Of a stretch of DNA of 64,000 nt, positions 19,336-29,418 are shown in pieces. The translations under genes and the position numbers were made by a program. Source of the stretch: Histomonas meleagridis (lineage: Eukaryota; Parabasalia; Tritrichomonadida; Dientamoebidae); contig WSYJ01000060.1 of NCBI GenBank assembly GCA_020186115.1, positions 2,232,001-2,296,000 on the forward strand, written 5' to 3'. The notes below the pieces were generated by a model that had not been told where the DNA came from, did no database searches, and saw only the letters and a program-made list of their open reading frames with translations. The number at the start of each line of letters is the position of its first letter. The stretch's first letter is position 1.

Positions 19336-21501
19336 TTATTGGTTATATTCTTCGTATTTGCTTAAAATTGGTGAAAAATTATTTGTTATATAATTTGTTA
19401 ATTCGTTCATGTAACTTTGTCGATTGTTAGCATATGAAGGACTAAATTCAGTAATCTCGGAATATTTGCCCTTAAGATAAATATATATACCGTTTATTTT
19501 ATTTTTTTTATCTGGCGTTGAGAGTTTTTGGTAATGAATTTGTTGTGTTTTTATGCATGCATTATAATAATATTGTATATAATGACAATCATTTAGATAT
19601 TCTCTCACATATGTTTTGAATAATTCGTTATCGAAATTATTTTCTTTTGTTTCAAGTTCATCTTGTGTCACACTATTTGTTGCTTTGGAATTTTGTGCTG
19701 TTTCATTTTGGGATTCGATTTCATCATTATTTTCAACATTTTGTTGCACAATTACAATATTACTTTCATTATCATTTTGATATTTAGTTGGGCCAGTTTC
19801 AGAATTTTCATCATTATTTTCAACATTTTGTTGCACAATTACATCATGTTTAGTTTCATCTATATTTTCTTGCTCATCAATAATTTTTAGATTATGTTTA
19901 TTGGACTTATCTTTTATCTTTTGCATAATATTTGAAACAACATTATCATTAACATTTACATATTCAATACTTGATGATTTTGAAAAATATGATGGATATT
20001 CATTGAAATATCCATCATATTCGTTTTTAAAGACTATTATCAAGTTGCCATTTAACAATACTTTTGCATATATACCAAATTTTTTGTTTATACATTTATC
20101 AGGTAATTTTGTTTGTTCTTGATTTATTTGTATTAATGTGTTTGATTCATTTTTAAATTGACGACAAACTTTTTGAAATTCAAAAGGAATTTCATCTTTT
20201 TGGAATTTAAAAGGAATTTCATCTTTTTGGAATTTATTATGATTTTTATTGATTTTAACATCGATTTCAATTGGTGTCTTGCGATAAAATTTAATGTTGC
20301 TTAAGAAATTAGAATTGTCATTAATAAAAATATCATTTTTATTATTGCTAAAAGTTAAAAAATTTTTAGATGAAGAATTCTTTAATTTCAATGAAGCGCC
20401 ATAAATACAAGCACCTCTTATAATAAATTCATGCAAATTGGGAGCTGGATAAGGATTTTTTTGTGTGACTTCTTTAACCATCCTATAAAACTTTTGGAAG
20501 AATGATGAATCACCTGAAAGTATTACATCGTCAATGTTATATTTAGATTCTTTACACCAATCCAAAGCAATACAAAACATTTTTGTACATTGGAAAAACA
20601 AATCATCACATAACTCTTCAAACATTCCGCGAGATATTCTCAGTATAAGTTTCTTATTTTGCGTAGTTAATTTGATTGTAATTGAATCTAAAGTTGAAAA
20701 ATTATCAATAGCCTTTTGACATTTAAAGTTTAGATCATTAACTATTTTTGGTTCTTTGCTAAGATCTGTTTCCAATTCATTACTAAATGATTGAAGAACA
20801 AAATCTAAAAGTTTTTTTATAAATTCTTTTTTCCCTAAATTTAAATTTGGCCAGTAATTAATTAGTTCTATCTGTGATTGATTAACAGTAATACACGAAA
20901 TATCAAAAGAAGCATCTGTTAAATTATAAATAAGTACTCGTTTTTGTGTAAATTCTGGATTTATAAACCCATAAAATAATGCTGAAGAAATAGGTTCTTC
21001 AATGAAACCAACTAGATTTAAGTTAGCAGACTTAACTGCCATTTCAAGATCATTTCTTTGATTGTAATTAAAATAAATGGGAACTGTAATGACAACATTA
21101 GATGATTGATTTTCAAGCCTTTTATTTGCAATTTTTGCAAGGAAAGCAATGATATATCCTGCTAAAATATAAGGTTTAAAGGAATTATTTCCAATTTTGA
21201 CTTTAATCCAACCATTTTCGTCTTCTTCCACTTCAAAGGGCCAGTTTCGTTTTTGATTTTGAATTAATTTATCAGAATATTTTCGACCAAGCATCATGTT
21301 AATATCAAAAATAAATTTTTTTGGATACCTTTTGGAGTACTTTATAGCATCATATCCTACCTTTATTTGTTGGTTATCAATATAAATTGCAGAAGGCATT
21401 GAAGTCGTTTTAGTTTGATTTGTGATAACTTCAATACCTGTGTTAGTGTTAATTCCAATATAGCTTTTGGTTGTTCCAAAGTAAATCGACAAAATAGACA
21501 T
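19336..21501 (-). CDS. Divergent HSP70-like protein with decayed ATPase motifs
   Basis: A 721-residue protein clearly of HSP70 descent (MLGRKYSD, NVVITVPIYFNYNQRNDLEMA, FIEEPISSALFYG, DDVILSGDSSFFQKF), but its nucleotide-binding signatures are changed. The first phosphate loop reads YFGTTKSYIG instead of IDLGTTxSxVA, the second reads YNLTDASFDIS instead of DFGGGTxDVS, and the adenosine motif is SGDSSF instead of GGSSxxP. It is probably a non-hydrolysing relative. The C-terminal third is low-complexity and Asn/Glu/Gln-rich, with internal repeats (see 19721 and 20182). I start at the ATG giving MSILSIYFG, because the longer frame begins inside the neighbouring gene's leader. Its start codon is only 71 bp from that of the canonical HSP70, divergently. 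Confidence 0.85.
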   Translation of the reverse strand: MSILSIYFGTTKSYIGINTNTGIEVITNQTKTTSMPSAIYIDNQQIKVGYDAIKYSKRYPKKFIFDINMMLGRKYSDKLIQNQKRNWPFEVEEDENGWIKVKIGNNSFKPYILAGYIIAFLAKIANKRLENQSSNVVITVPIYFNYNQRNDLEMAVKSANLNLVGFIEEPISSALFYGFINPEFTQKRVLIYNLTDASFDISCITVNQSQIELINYWPNLNLGKKEFIKKLLDFVLQSFSNELETDLSKEPKIVNDLNFKCQKAIDNFSTLDSITIKLTTQNKKLILRISRGMFEELCDDLFFQCTKMFCIALDWCKESKYNIDDVILSGDSSFFQKFYRMVKEVTQKNPYPAPNLHEFIIRGACIYGASLKLKNSSSKNFLTFSNNKNDIFINDNSNFLSNIKFYRKTPIEIDVKINKNHNKFQKDEIPFKFQKDEIPFEFQKVCRQFKNESNTLIQINQEQTKLPDKCINKKFGIYAKVLLNGNLIIVFKNEYDGYFNEYPSYFSKSSSIEYVNVNDNVVSNIMQKIKDKSNKHNLKIIDEQENIDETKHDVIVQQNVENNDENSETGPTKYQNDNESNIVIVQQNVENNDEIESQNETAQNSKATNSVTQDELETKENNFDNELFKTYVREYLNDCHYIQYYYNACIKTQQIHYQKLSTPDKKNKINGIYIYLKGKYSEITEFSPSYANNRQSYMNELTNYITNNFSPILSKYEEYNQ
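19721..19843 (-). repeat. 36-bp direct repeat inside the HSP70-like gene
   Basis: The same 36 bases occur at 19721-19756 and 19808-19843, 87 bp (29 codons) apart, encoding two copies of VQQNVENNDE in the low-complexity tail. Confidence 0.8.
20182..20235 (-). repeat. Perfect 27-bp tandem repeat inside the HSP70-like gene
   Basis: Two adjacent identical 27-base units (20182-20208, 20209-20235) encode a repeated nine-residue block (FQKDEIPFK/E). The expansion is in frame and recent. Confidence 0.8.
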
Positions 21502-21561
21502 TAATTTTTGTTTTAAAAAAAATGCCAAACAAACGCTAAATTCAAAAAATGCCATTTGAAG

Positions 21562-21572
21562 TCATTTTTCAT
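21562..21572 (+). promoter_or_regulatory. Initiator element of the canonical HSP70 gene
   Basis: TCATTTTTCAT directly precedes ATG at 21573 and matches the trichomonad initiator closely. Starting at the A (21564) gives a nine-base leader and rules out the upstream in-frame ATG at 21549. Confidence 0.65.
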
Positions 21573-23426
21573 ATGAAACCAACTAAAAAATGTTTTGGAA
21601 TTGATCTTGGAACTACAATGTCATCAATCGCAATATATGAAAATTTTGGTCCTCAAATTATTCAAGATGGAAGTAGTAGAATTATTCCTTCTGTAGTTTC
21701 ATTTTTAAAAAAAGAGAAAAAAGTAGGTTTAGCAGCTGTGAAATTATGTACAAAATTCCCAGATTCAACAATTTTTGATTCAAAAAGAATGATTGGAAGA
21801 AAATTTTCTGATCCAAGTATAAGTGCAAAGAAAGCAGGTTGGCCATTCAAGATTTCCCCTGGCGAGAATGATGACATTGAAATCAATATACCATTTTATC
21901 CAAATAAATTGAAACCTGAAGAAGTTTCAGGTGAAATTCTTAAATACCTTATAAATGTTGGCAACTCTTATTTAAGGCAAGATCAACGAACGAATCATGT
22001 TGTTATTTCAGTGCCAGCACGTTTTAATAATGCACAACGTGAAGCCACTCTTAGAGCAGCAGAATATGCCGGTTTAAATGTTCTTCGACTTGTCAATGAG
22101 CCAACAGCAGCAGCCATTGCATTTGTCTTAAATTCCGAACGTTTTAATACAAAGCGACTGATATTAATTTTTGATTTTGGCGGTGGTACATTAGATGTTT
22201 CATTAGTGGAAGCACAAAATTTAACATTTACAGTTAAAGCAGTTGATGGAGACATTAATTTAGGAGGGAGAGATATCGATCAAAACATTATGGATTATGT
22301 TCTTAAACAAACGCATAAAGAACATCTCAAAAATAATCCCAAAATGATGTCAAGACTTAGGAGAGGTTGCGAAGAAGCGAAAATTGAACTCTCCAATAAT
22401 CAAGAGACAGAAATATTTATTGAAGGAAGTGAAGACATTGAATACACATTAACAAGAAATGAATTTAATGATATCAATCGCAGTTTATTTGATAGACTTA
22501 CAAAACCAATCACAAGAGTACTTGATGCTGTTGGTAAATCAAAACGTGCTGTCGATGATATCATTCTTGTTGGAGGATCTTCTTATATTCCAAAAGTTCG
22601 AGAAATTGTTAAAAATTATTTTGGGAAGGACCCATATAGAAACATTGATCCACAAGATGCAATTGCATCAGGCGCAGCTATTATAGCTCAAAAATTTGTA
22701 GGTGGAAATGAATTTAAAGATATTGTGGACCTAAAATTTCAAGATGTTTGTCCTCTTTCATTAGGCGTTCGTATTGTAGGTGATGAAATGTCAACTGTAA
22801 TAAAGCATGATACAGTAATACCAACATATAAAACAGAAACATATTATACTACGTTGAATTGGCAAACAAAAATAGATTTTGGTGTTTATGAAGGCGAACG
22901 TCTTGACTCAAATGCAAATACTTTTTTGGGAAATTTCAGTCTTTCAGGAATTCCAAGAGCCGAAGCACGAGAAATTCCTGTAAATGTAACATTTCATTTA
23001 AATGAAAATGGTATTCTTGAGGTTACAGCAGAAGCAGGATCAGGAACAAATCACACACAAAATACGATTATAATCACAAAGTGCTCATCGTATAATCCTG
23101 ATGAAGTTAACAAAGCAAAAACAAAAGGAATGCAAAATCAAGAAACAGATAAAAGAGTTGTCGAAAAAAGAAAGAACACAGAATTATTAATGTGTTTATT
23201 TTTAAATATTCTTTCATACATATCTGAATACGAAGCTGATGTAACATTACATCTTGGTGCATATGAAGTCGATCGAATCAAAGCAGAAGTAAATGAAAAA
23301 CTTAAAAAAGTCGAGCGATTAGCAAGTCCAACAGCTATTAATGAACAAAAAGCAATATATAGAGAAAAATTCAAAAGCTACATTCGAAATACGGGAAAAA
23401 CGCCCAGGTGCCTCAGAGATAATTAA
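21573..23426 (+). CDS. Cytosolic-type HSP70 chaperone
   Basis: A 617-residue HSP70. All ATPase signatures are present: FGIDLGTTMSSIAIY, VISVPARFNNAQREATLRAAEYAGL, RLVNEPTAAAIAF, IFDFGGGTLDVSLVEA, LGGRDIDQ and IILVGGSSYIPKVREI. The substrate-binding domain follows (QDVCPLSLGVR, NLGNFSLSGIPRA-type strand pair, LNENGILEVTAEAGSG) with a short helical lid. It lacks a C-terminal EEVD, and its tail (..GKTPRCLRDN) is unusual, so co-chaperones that read EEVD would not be recruited in the standard way. It has no signal or organelle presequence. ATG 21573 (MKPTKKCFGID) is preferred over the longer frame on initiator evidence. The stop lies in TAAA. It is paired head-to-head with a degenerate paralogue. 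Confidence 0.95.
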   Translation: MKPTKKCFGIDLGTTMSSIAIYENFGPQIIQDGSSRIIPSVVSFLKKEKKVGLAAVKLCTKFPDSTIFDSKRMIGRKFSDPSISAKKAGWPFKISPGENDDIEINIPFYPNKLKPEEVSGEILKYLINVGNSYLRQDQRTNHVVISVPARFNNAQREATLRAAEYAGLNVLRLVNEPTAAAIAFVLNSERFNTKRLILIFDFGGGTLDVSLVEAQNLTFTVKAVDGDINLGGRDIDQNIMDYVLKQTHKEHLKNNPKMMSRLRRGCEEAKIELSNNQETEIFIEGSEDIEYTLTRNEFNDINRSLFDRLTKPITRVLDAVGKSKRAVDDIILVGGSSYIPKVREIVKNYFGKDPYRNIDPQDAIASGAAIIAQKFVGGNEFKDIVDLKFQDVCPLSLGVRIVGDEMSTVIKHDTVIPTYKTETYYTTLNWQTKIDFGVYEGERLDSNANTFLGNFSLSGIPRAEAREIPVNVTFHLNENGILEVTAEAGSGTNHTQNTIIITKCSSYNPDEVNKAKTKGMQNQETDKRVVEKRKNTELLMCLFLNILSYISEYEADVTLHLGAYEVDRIKAEVNEKLKKVERLASPTAINEQKAIYREKFKSYIRNTGKTPRCLRDN

Positions 23427-23757
23427 ATTTAAAAAGATATTCAAAGGATATCGCGTTCGTTCGTACTAATCCAAGTAAAATTTTCAGTTTTAATAATAAA
23501 TATTTTTCTTATGAACATTATACAAGTATCCATGAAGTACAACAGTACTTAAAGTTGTTTTTATGAATTTAAAGATGCAAAATGAAGACATTGCTAATTA
23601 TTTCATGAAATTTTATATGAAACATATTTTTTTTTTAATAAATTTGTATAATTCTGTAATTATAATAATATAATATTTTCGTATAACTTGTTGTATTCTA
23701 TAATTTTTTTAATATAAAATATAATAATAATTATTAATTGATACACTTTGTATCTGA

Positions 23758-24063
23758 AATGATCAAACCCTTCTTGTTCCCCAAACAAACATACTCAATT
23801 TATACGCTGATGAAATTACATACACTACCAACTGTTGTTCTGGGTTAAAATGTTATCGAATTTCAAAAATCTATACCTGTAATCAAAATAATTATGCCAA
23901 TATATTTCCCGTCAATAATGAACAATATATTCAGATTATGATTTATGATATTGCTTTATTGAATGAGAAAATCGCCAAAAATCCAAAAAACGATCAAAAT
24001 CCATACAATATTTTATTTCAAAAATTGGCAGATTTTCACCCAGAACAGAAGGTAATGTACTGA
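23758..24063 (+). pseudogene. Orphan open stretch, possible gene fragment
   Basis: A 101-codon stretch free of stops (reads DQTLLVPQTNILNLYADEI..NCCSGLKCYRIS.. ..DIALLNEKIAKNPKNDQNPYN..) with no ATG in its first half. The composition is protein-like, with varied residues and a Cys-rich middle. No family is recognised. It lies between two convergent genes (HSP70 and HIRA) and is probably a decayed fragment. The remainder of 23427-24210 shows no other feature beyond AT-rich runs. Confidence 0.35.
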
Positions 24064-24210
24064 TATCTTATGAGTAAAGTTCACAATCGAGTAACTAATC
24101 AAACCCCAATTATATCATATGTAGAAACTTCATGGAATCTGTTTCTGCTCATATTATAACATTTTTGGAACATTCTAAATCAATTTTCTCACACAACACA
24201 AACATTTACT

Positions 24211-26226
24211 CTAACCCCACCTTGCTTTCAATGATTCGATCATATTCTCTATGTAAGGCAGCACCAATTCGTCTTCGTTCTCATCTCTAATTGTCTCCAA
24301 CTTTTGGATGCCTCTTTCGTAGTTGCCGCTGTATGCCTCCAAGACAGCATCCATTCCGACCTCGCTCCATCTTTCGGCCGCCATTTCGTACTTTTTCCAT
24401 CTTGCCAACACTTCGACGTCCTTTAGCGATGTTTCTCCTGCTTTGTTTGTTACTCCGCCTCCGACCCAAGTGTTTGCCCTTATGTCGTATATCCAAATCT
24501 TTCCTTGTGCAGAAGCGTAAATTGTTTTATTTGGAAGAACTCCGAAATCAGTGAATTGTTTCGAACATTTTATTTTTGTTATGCACTTCAATGACTGCAA
24601 TTCTAACAAATAAATCATGTCGCCAACAGCTAAAACAAGTTCATTCATCACAGACAAATGTTTGCACTTGGCGCCAATACAAAATGGTGTTGTTACTCTT
24701 CGTCCATTTTTCTTATTTAATTTATAAACAAATGAATCCGATGATAAAAGTATAGAATCATCAAGTTCGATAATTTTATTCGGCTCACTACTAAGTGAAG
24801 AAGGCTTCGGCCATTCGAGCGGAATAAATTCTTTTGGTATTTTTGTTGTTTGGATTCCAGGAATTTGACACCTAAATGATATCAATTGTTTTTCCACTGC
24901 TGTAAGTAAAACAGGTTGAATAATATGAACGCCATCAATAACTTGTTCTATTTGACGATTCATTACTTCCTCAGTCGTAAGCTGCAAGACTTCAAGTCCA
25001 ATATCATTTTCTTTATCTTCTAATGACTTAAGAATTTGTTCCGATTTTGATGTCTTTGTTCCAGACTTTAATCGCGAAATTGATGTTTCGCCTAAAAGTC
25101 GCTTCTTAACTTCTTCAATTTCAGCGGGTTCTGCACATTGATATGGTAAATCTGATTGAAAGTGAATACAAATTATACCGCCAATATGTTGCAATGGATC
25201 ATTTTCTAATGCAATAAGAAGATATTTACCATCATTAGACCATGAAATATCATTAATGGATGATGTGGAAATTCGTTCTATAACAAATAATGGAACAGTA
25301 ATTGACCCAATTAACCAGATTGAGATGACCCCGGTTTTATCAGATACTGCGATAAGTGTCCCATAATTGTTATCATCTATTCGTAATAAAATTGGTGAAC
25401 ATGATACACATGATATTGATGATATATGACCTTCTAATGAAAAGGAAAAATTAAACGTGCTCCTTTGGAAAAAAAGTGGCTTGAAAGAACGATCAAAACC
25501 GCCAGTGCCGATAAAGCTTCCGTCTGCTGTCCAACTAATTCGACTGAACATTGGCGTTTCAGGAAGTCTGTCAAGATTATCATGAACTTCTTTGATAAGC
25601 GTGCCTTGAGTATTAAATATTGAGATTAATCCATTTGACATTTGAACAGCTATAAATTGATTAAGAGGATCCCATGAAATAGAAAGTGCATTTAAATTGG
25701 TTCGATAACACCAAATTTGTGTATTTGTATTTATATCCCATACAATTATATAACCATCAACGGAATGTGAAACTAGACGTTTGGAATCTGGTGACCAAGA
25801 AATCGAGGTAACATCGCTTGTATGTCCAGAAAGAGATTTTGATGTCCATTTTTGAATTGGTTTATTTGGTTTAAGCGCACTTTCAGGAAATCCAAATGTA
25901 CTTGGAGAAACAAAAGCTCGCGCTTTCTGCCAAATAAATATCATTGAGTCATCTCCACAAGATGCAAGATATTTTCCGTCTGGGCTGAAACGAACACAGT
26001 TGATCGTACCAGTATGATCACGTAGTAATGAAATAAGTTTTGCCTTGACATTCTCTGTTCCTTTAAGTGCTAAAAAACTCCAAATTTTAACGTAATTATC
26101 CCACCCACCTGTAGCAAATATTTCACCAGAAGGGTGAATAGATACTGTGGAGATTGGATGATTACTATGTCTAACCCAGCGTGGAATTATAATTTCATAA
26201 TTTTGATCTGTAATTTGTGATTCCAT
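24211..26226 (-). CDS. HIRA-like histone chaperone (WD40)
   Basis: A 671-residue protein. Seven WD40 blades fill about residues 15-360. The order and wording match HIRA: PRWVRHSNHPISTVSIHPSG for PTWVNHNGKPIFSVDIHPDG, FATGGWDNYVKIW, CVRFSPDGKYLASCGDDSMIFIWQKA for CVRWSNSGMYLASGGDDKLIMVWKRA, then DVTSISWSPDSKRLVSHSVDG and SINDISWSNDGKYLL. A linker (about 380-470) and a second beta-rich region (about 470-600) ending in a helical tail follow. HIRA deposits histone H3.3 independently of replication. The longest frame begins at TTG nine codons upstream, so ATG 26226 (MESQITDQN) is used. The gene is convergent with HSP70. Confidence 0.9.
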   Translation of the reverse strand: MESQITDQNYEIIIPRWVRHSNHPISTVSIHPSGEIFATGGWDNYVKIWSFLALKGTENVKAKLISLLRDHTGTINCVRFSPDGKYLASCGDDSMIFIWQKARAFVSPSTFGFPESALKPNKPIQKWTSKSLSGHTSDVTSISWSPDSKRLVSHSVDGYIIVWDINTNTQIWCYRTNLNALSISWDPLNQFIAVQMSNGLISIFNTQGTLIKEVHDNLDRLPETPMFSRISWTADGSFIGTGGFDRSFKPLFFQRSTFNFSFSLEGHISSISCVSCSPILLRIDDNNYGTLIAVSDKTGVISIWLIGSITVPLFVIERISTSSINDISWSNDGKYLLIALENDPLQHIGGIICIHFQSDLPYQCAEPAEIEEVKKRLLGETSISRLKSGTKTSKSEQILKSLEDKENDIGLEVLQLTTEEVMNRQIEQVIDGVHIIQPVLLTAVEKQLISFRCQIPGIQTTKIPKEFIPLEWPKPSSLSSEPNKIIELDDSILLSSDSFVYKLNKKNGRRVTTPFCIGAKCKHLSVMNELVLAVGDMIYLLELQSLKCITKIKCSKQFTDFGVLPNKTIYASAQGKIWIYDIRANTWVGGGVTNKAGETSLKDVEVLARWKKYEMAAERWSEVGMDAVLEAYSGNYERGIQKLETIRDENEDELVLPYIENMIESLKARWG

Positions 26227-27764
26227 TTTGAGGTTCCGAACAGAGGCAGTCAATTTTAAAAAAACAAATTCATTTGAAATCTAAAATTGAACAATCTCAT
26301 AGATAATTTTGAATAATACAACATGTTGTTTATTTATTCCTTTGTTGATTGCCACAATAGACATCAATTATTGTGTATTTATTTTAAAAGTGCTAAAAAA
26401 CCACCAAATATCTAATACAATATGAATTTTAAAATTATTTTAGCTTTTTTTAAGAAGGACATGATCAGGACCTAAAATCGATTTTTCTTATAATTTCTAA
26501 ATATTTTGAGAAATTATAATATATATAAATAGTTGTATTTTTTAATAGTATCTATTATTTTATAAATTAATTTTTTAAAAAGGTATTTATATTTTATTTT
26601 TTAAAAAATCAGTATGTTTTGATCGTATCCACATAAAGTATTGAAATAACAACACATCAGACGATAAAAAGTAGGGAAAAAATTGAATTGGAAGATTATA
26701 TATTCAGAAAAAATGACTACCTTTGTCTGAATCGTATCGTTTTTAAGGATGTTCTTAATAAAATCAAGCCAAATTTTTTTATGTTACAGAGGTACCTGAA
26801 TAAATATAATTTTGTTTTTTATTTACAATTGATCAATTGTGTTTTCGAAATTCTCAAAATATTGAAATAATTTATTATTGAATATTTTGGTTTATCTATT
26901 ATCAATACCACAAAAGGTAATTATGGGCATTCATCTTTGATTTAGAGTGCTTTATTTAATGTTTGGCTCAAAGAGGACTGTCTGATAAAGCCCACCCTTC
27001 AACAAAGCACACACCTATTCTGTTTAAAGTTTACAAATTCCATCGTTGTAAGATTTCTTCATTTGTATCAAGATTCTTTCACTGCAGCGAATTGCTGCTA
27101 AATCATCTTTAATATTCATAATATCATATGTTTTTAATAAAAATAAAATTCCAAATATTTGCAAAATTCACTCTTAAATCATTTGCATTTATATCTTTGC
27201 AATGACGCGAAGTCTTTTCTCATCAAAATTATTTATTTCTTGTGTTTCATTTTCATCTTGGGTTTTGAGAAAATATCAACAAAAATTACCATAAGAACAA
27301 TAATTTTAACAATAAAAAATATTATTCAACCTAACAATAAGGGATTTTATTTTAACAATAAAATCATTATAGTTCACTTTTTTTCATCTTTAATACTTAA
27401 TCTTATTTTATTATGAACCTTTTTAGCTGCTTTGAAATATAAATCAATGATGAAATCCTTATTTCTTGTTTCTAGAAAATAAGCACTGGACCAAATCACC
27501 AATGATTCTTTTTGATTTTTTTTAGCATTATCAAACATTTTTTGTTAGATTTTAAATTAAAGATGAATTTATAAATGAATATTTATCTTGTGTTGCCACA
27601 CTAAAGATATCTTTTATATTTTAAAATATTTAATTCGAGACATTTCGTTTTCATAAAAAAATTTTCACTCAACGATATGATAAAAAACATTTTATTAATA
27701 ATCAAATTATTTTCTCCTTAAATTCACAAGTAGACTAAGAAAGAAACATTTTATTTATATTTAA
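26227..27764. other. 1.5-kb intergenic region with one possible small frame
   Basis: Mostly AT-rich with no confident gene. On the minus strand, 27538-27374 encodes a 54-residue ATG-started frame (MFDNAKKNQKESLVIWSSAY..DLYFKAAKKVHNKIRL..), and another protein-like stretch lies near 27115-27015 (..NIKDDLAAIRCSERILIQMKK..). Both may be remnants. I recognise neither. Confidence 0.35.
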
Positions 27765-28766
27765 TCAGTCGTACACGAAGCTGCTCAATCGTTCAGAGAG
27801 TTTTTCCTTTGGCGGCACCTTTTTGAACTTTATAATGCTTCTTTTCATGTTCTCGTCCACGCAAAGTATTGCGCCATCGTTTGCGTTCATATTTTCATAG
27901 TTCGGCGCACTAAATAATGTCAACACTTTGTTATGTTGGCAGTACTCAAAACCCTCTTTTTTCATTTGATGCGCCCTTATCACAAGCTTTATCCCATTAT
28001 TCTTTGAAAAGAATTGATCAGTCGCTCGCATACCGAATAATGCGCCCGCATTACGTCTTCCTGATTGTGTGAACCCGGAACTATCTTTCGCTGGATCATT
28101 CCAAACTAAATCACAAAATGCTCCAGTGCTTGGTATCTCTGTAAATCTGTTTATATCTGAAATTTCTGATAATGTCATTGCGCTTTCACTGATTCCGCCA
28201 TGAACACAAAAATATTCGCCGTTTATAACCGCCGCGATCGGCATCGATTCAAAAAGTGGAGCAAATGATTGATAAAGTGAATCAGATCTGTACTTGGTGA
28301 TGACTTCTTGATAGAATCCATATACTTGAGATATGTTCATACTCTCATGGTTGCCACGGATCATAAAGAATTTTTTGGGATATTTTATCTTGAATATGCA
28401 AAGAAGAGTAATGATTTCAATACTCTTGGTGCCTCTATCAACATAATCTCCAAGGAAAAGAAATTGCGTATATGGAGGTGCGCCTGAAATTTGGAAGATT
28501 TGAAGCATATCATCAAATTGTCCATGAACATCACCACAAATAACTAATGGTGGCTTTATTTCGAGAACGTTTGGTTCCGCATGAAATATTTCTGTTGCTT
28601 TGTTGATAATAGATAAAAGTTCTTGAGGTGTTGGAAGAATCGAATTTAGAAGATTTACGATTACTTTATCAAGTTCATCTGGTTGCTCGGTTTCTTCATC
28701 TGGCCCTAGCAAGGACGTGATTTGTGGCTGCCAGCTGCCACATATTCGTTCTCTCCACCCAAGCAT
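27765..28766 (-). CDS. PPP-family serine/threonine protein phosphatase
   Basis: A 333-residue catalytic subunit of the PP1/PP2A/calcineurin superfamily. The two-metal site is intact: GDVHG (78-82), GDYVDRG (106-112), RGNHE (137-141), VHGG in the middle of the fold, RAHQ near the C-terminal third and SAPNY just after it. The text is nearest PP1/PP2A, but several conserved neighbours differ (YGFYQEVITKY, LVWNDPAKDSSGFTQSGR), so it is a lineage-specific member and not a clear orthologue. There is no regulatory extension beyond 50 N-terminal residues. The start is the first ATG. Its 430-bp upstream region separates it from a tRNA-Gly. Confidence 0.94.
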   Translation of the reverse strand: MLGWRERICGSWQPQITSLLGPDEETEQPDELDKVIVNLLNSILPTPQELLSIINKATEIFHAEPNVLEIKPPLVICGDVHGQFDDMLQIFQISGAPPYTQFLFLGDYVDRGTKSIEIITLLCIFKIKYPKKFFMIRGNHESMNISQVYGFYQEVITKYRSDSLYQSFAPLFESMPIAAVINGEYFCVHGGISESAMTLSEISDINRFTEIPSTGAFCDLVWNDPAKDSSGFTQSGRRNAGALFGMRATDQFFSKNNGIKLVIRAHQMKKEGFEYCQHNKVLTLFSAPNYENMNANDGAILCVDENMKRSIIKFKKVPPKEKLSERLSSFVYD

Positions 28767-29194
28767 TTACAAATTTTCATGCAGAAAGGGGTTAAAATGT
28801 TTGTGTTAAAATGCATTTTCGCTACTCAAAAAGTGTGCGTTGGCGGTTAATTAACCCAAACGATAGATTTTTGAATGGCTTTTGATCCAAAGCGCTCTGA
28901 ATTATCTGTATGCGAACATCCCCAGAAAAAACACAGAACTTAATGATAAAACATATTAAGTTGAGTTTCACATTAATCACATTGTTATTGGGTAGATTTT
29001 ATTAGAGAAATTCTTATGTAATCATTTGAACTGATTTCGAATTTTAGTGGATGTTCGAACATTTAAATGATTTTAAAATGGGTTTTTTCATTTATTTAAT
29101 GAATTTCATTATTCTTTCCTTGAAAATCGAAAATTATTTCTTTGGTAAAATAAACATTGGTATGTATAGAAACAAAAAAAATAATTAAAAAAAT
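28767..29194. other. Intergenic region upstream of the phosphatase
   Basis: About 430 bp without a gene. It contains TTGGCGGTTAATTAAC (28835-28850), which shares TTGGCG and the palindrome GTTAATTAAC with the HUS1 upstream region. Otherwise it is AT-rich filler. Confidence 0.4.
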
Positions 29195-29265
29195 TGCATC
29201 GCCCGGGAATCGGACCCGGACCCCCAGCTTGGCAAGCTGAAATTCTACCATTAGACCAGCGATGC
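29195..29265 (-). tRNA. tRNA-Gly (anticodon GCC)
   Basis: On the minus strand the acceptor arms GCATCGC and GCGATGC pair, with discriminator A. The D arm contains TGGTCTAATGGTAGA, the anticodon loop TTGCCAA gives GCC, and the T arm is GTCCGGGTCCGATTCCCGG. There is no intron. A T-rich stretch follows the 3' end. It reads GGC and, by wobble, GGT. Confidence 0.96.
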
Positions 29266-29418
29266 TACAGTCTTTTAAAATGATTATATCTACCTAATTA
29301 ATTAAATTATCTAAATTTAACATGATTGAATTGATTGATCTTATTTTAGTTTTTTGATTATATTGGACTTCTTAATCTAATTTCGATTATTTAAACTTAT
29401 TAAATATCAAATATTTAT

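Noticed and set aside
24291-24554. Arg/Pro-rich plus-strand frames opposite the HIRA 3' end
   Set aside because: Shadows of the HIRA coding strand, where G/C content is locally higher.
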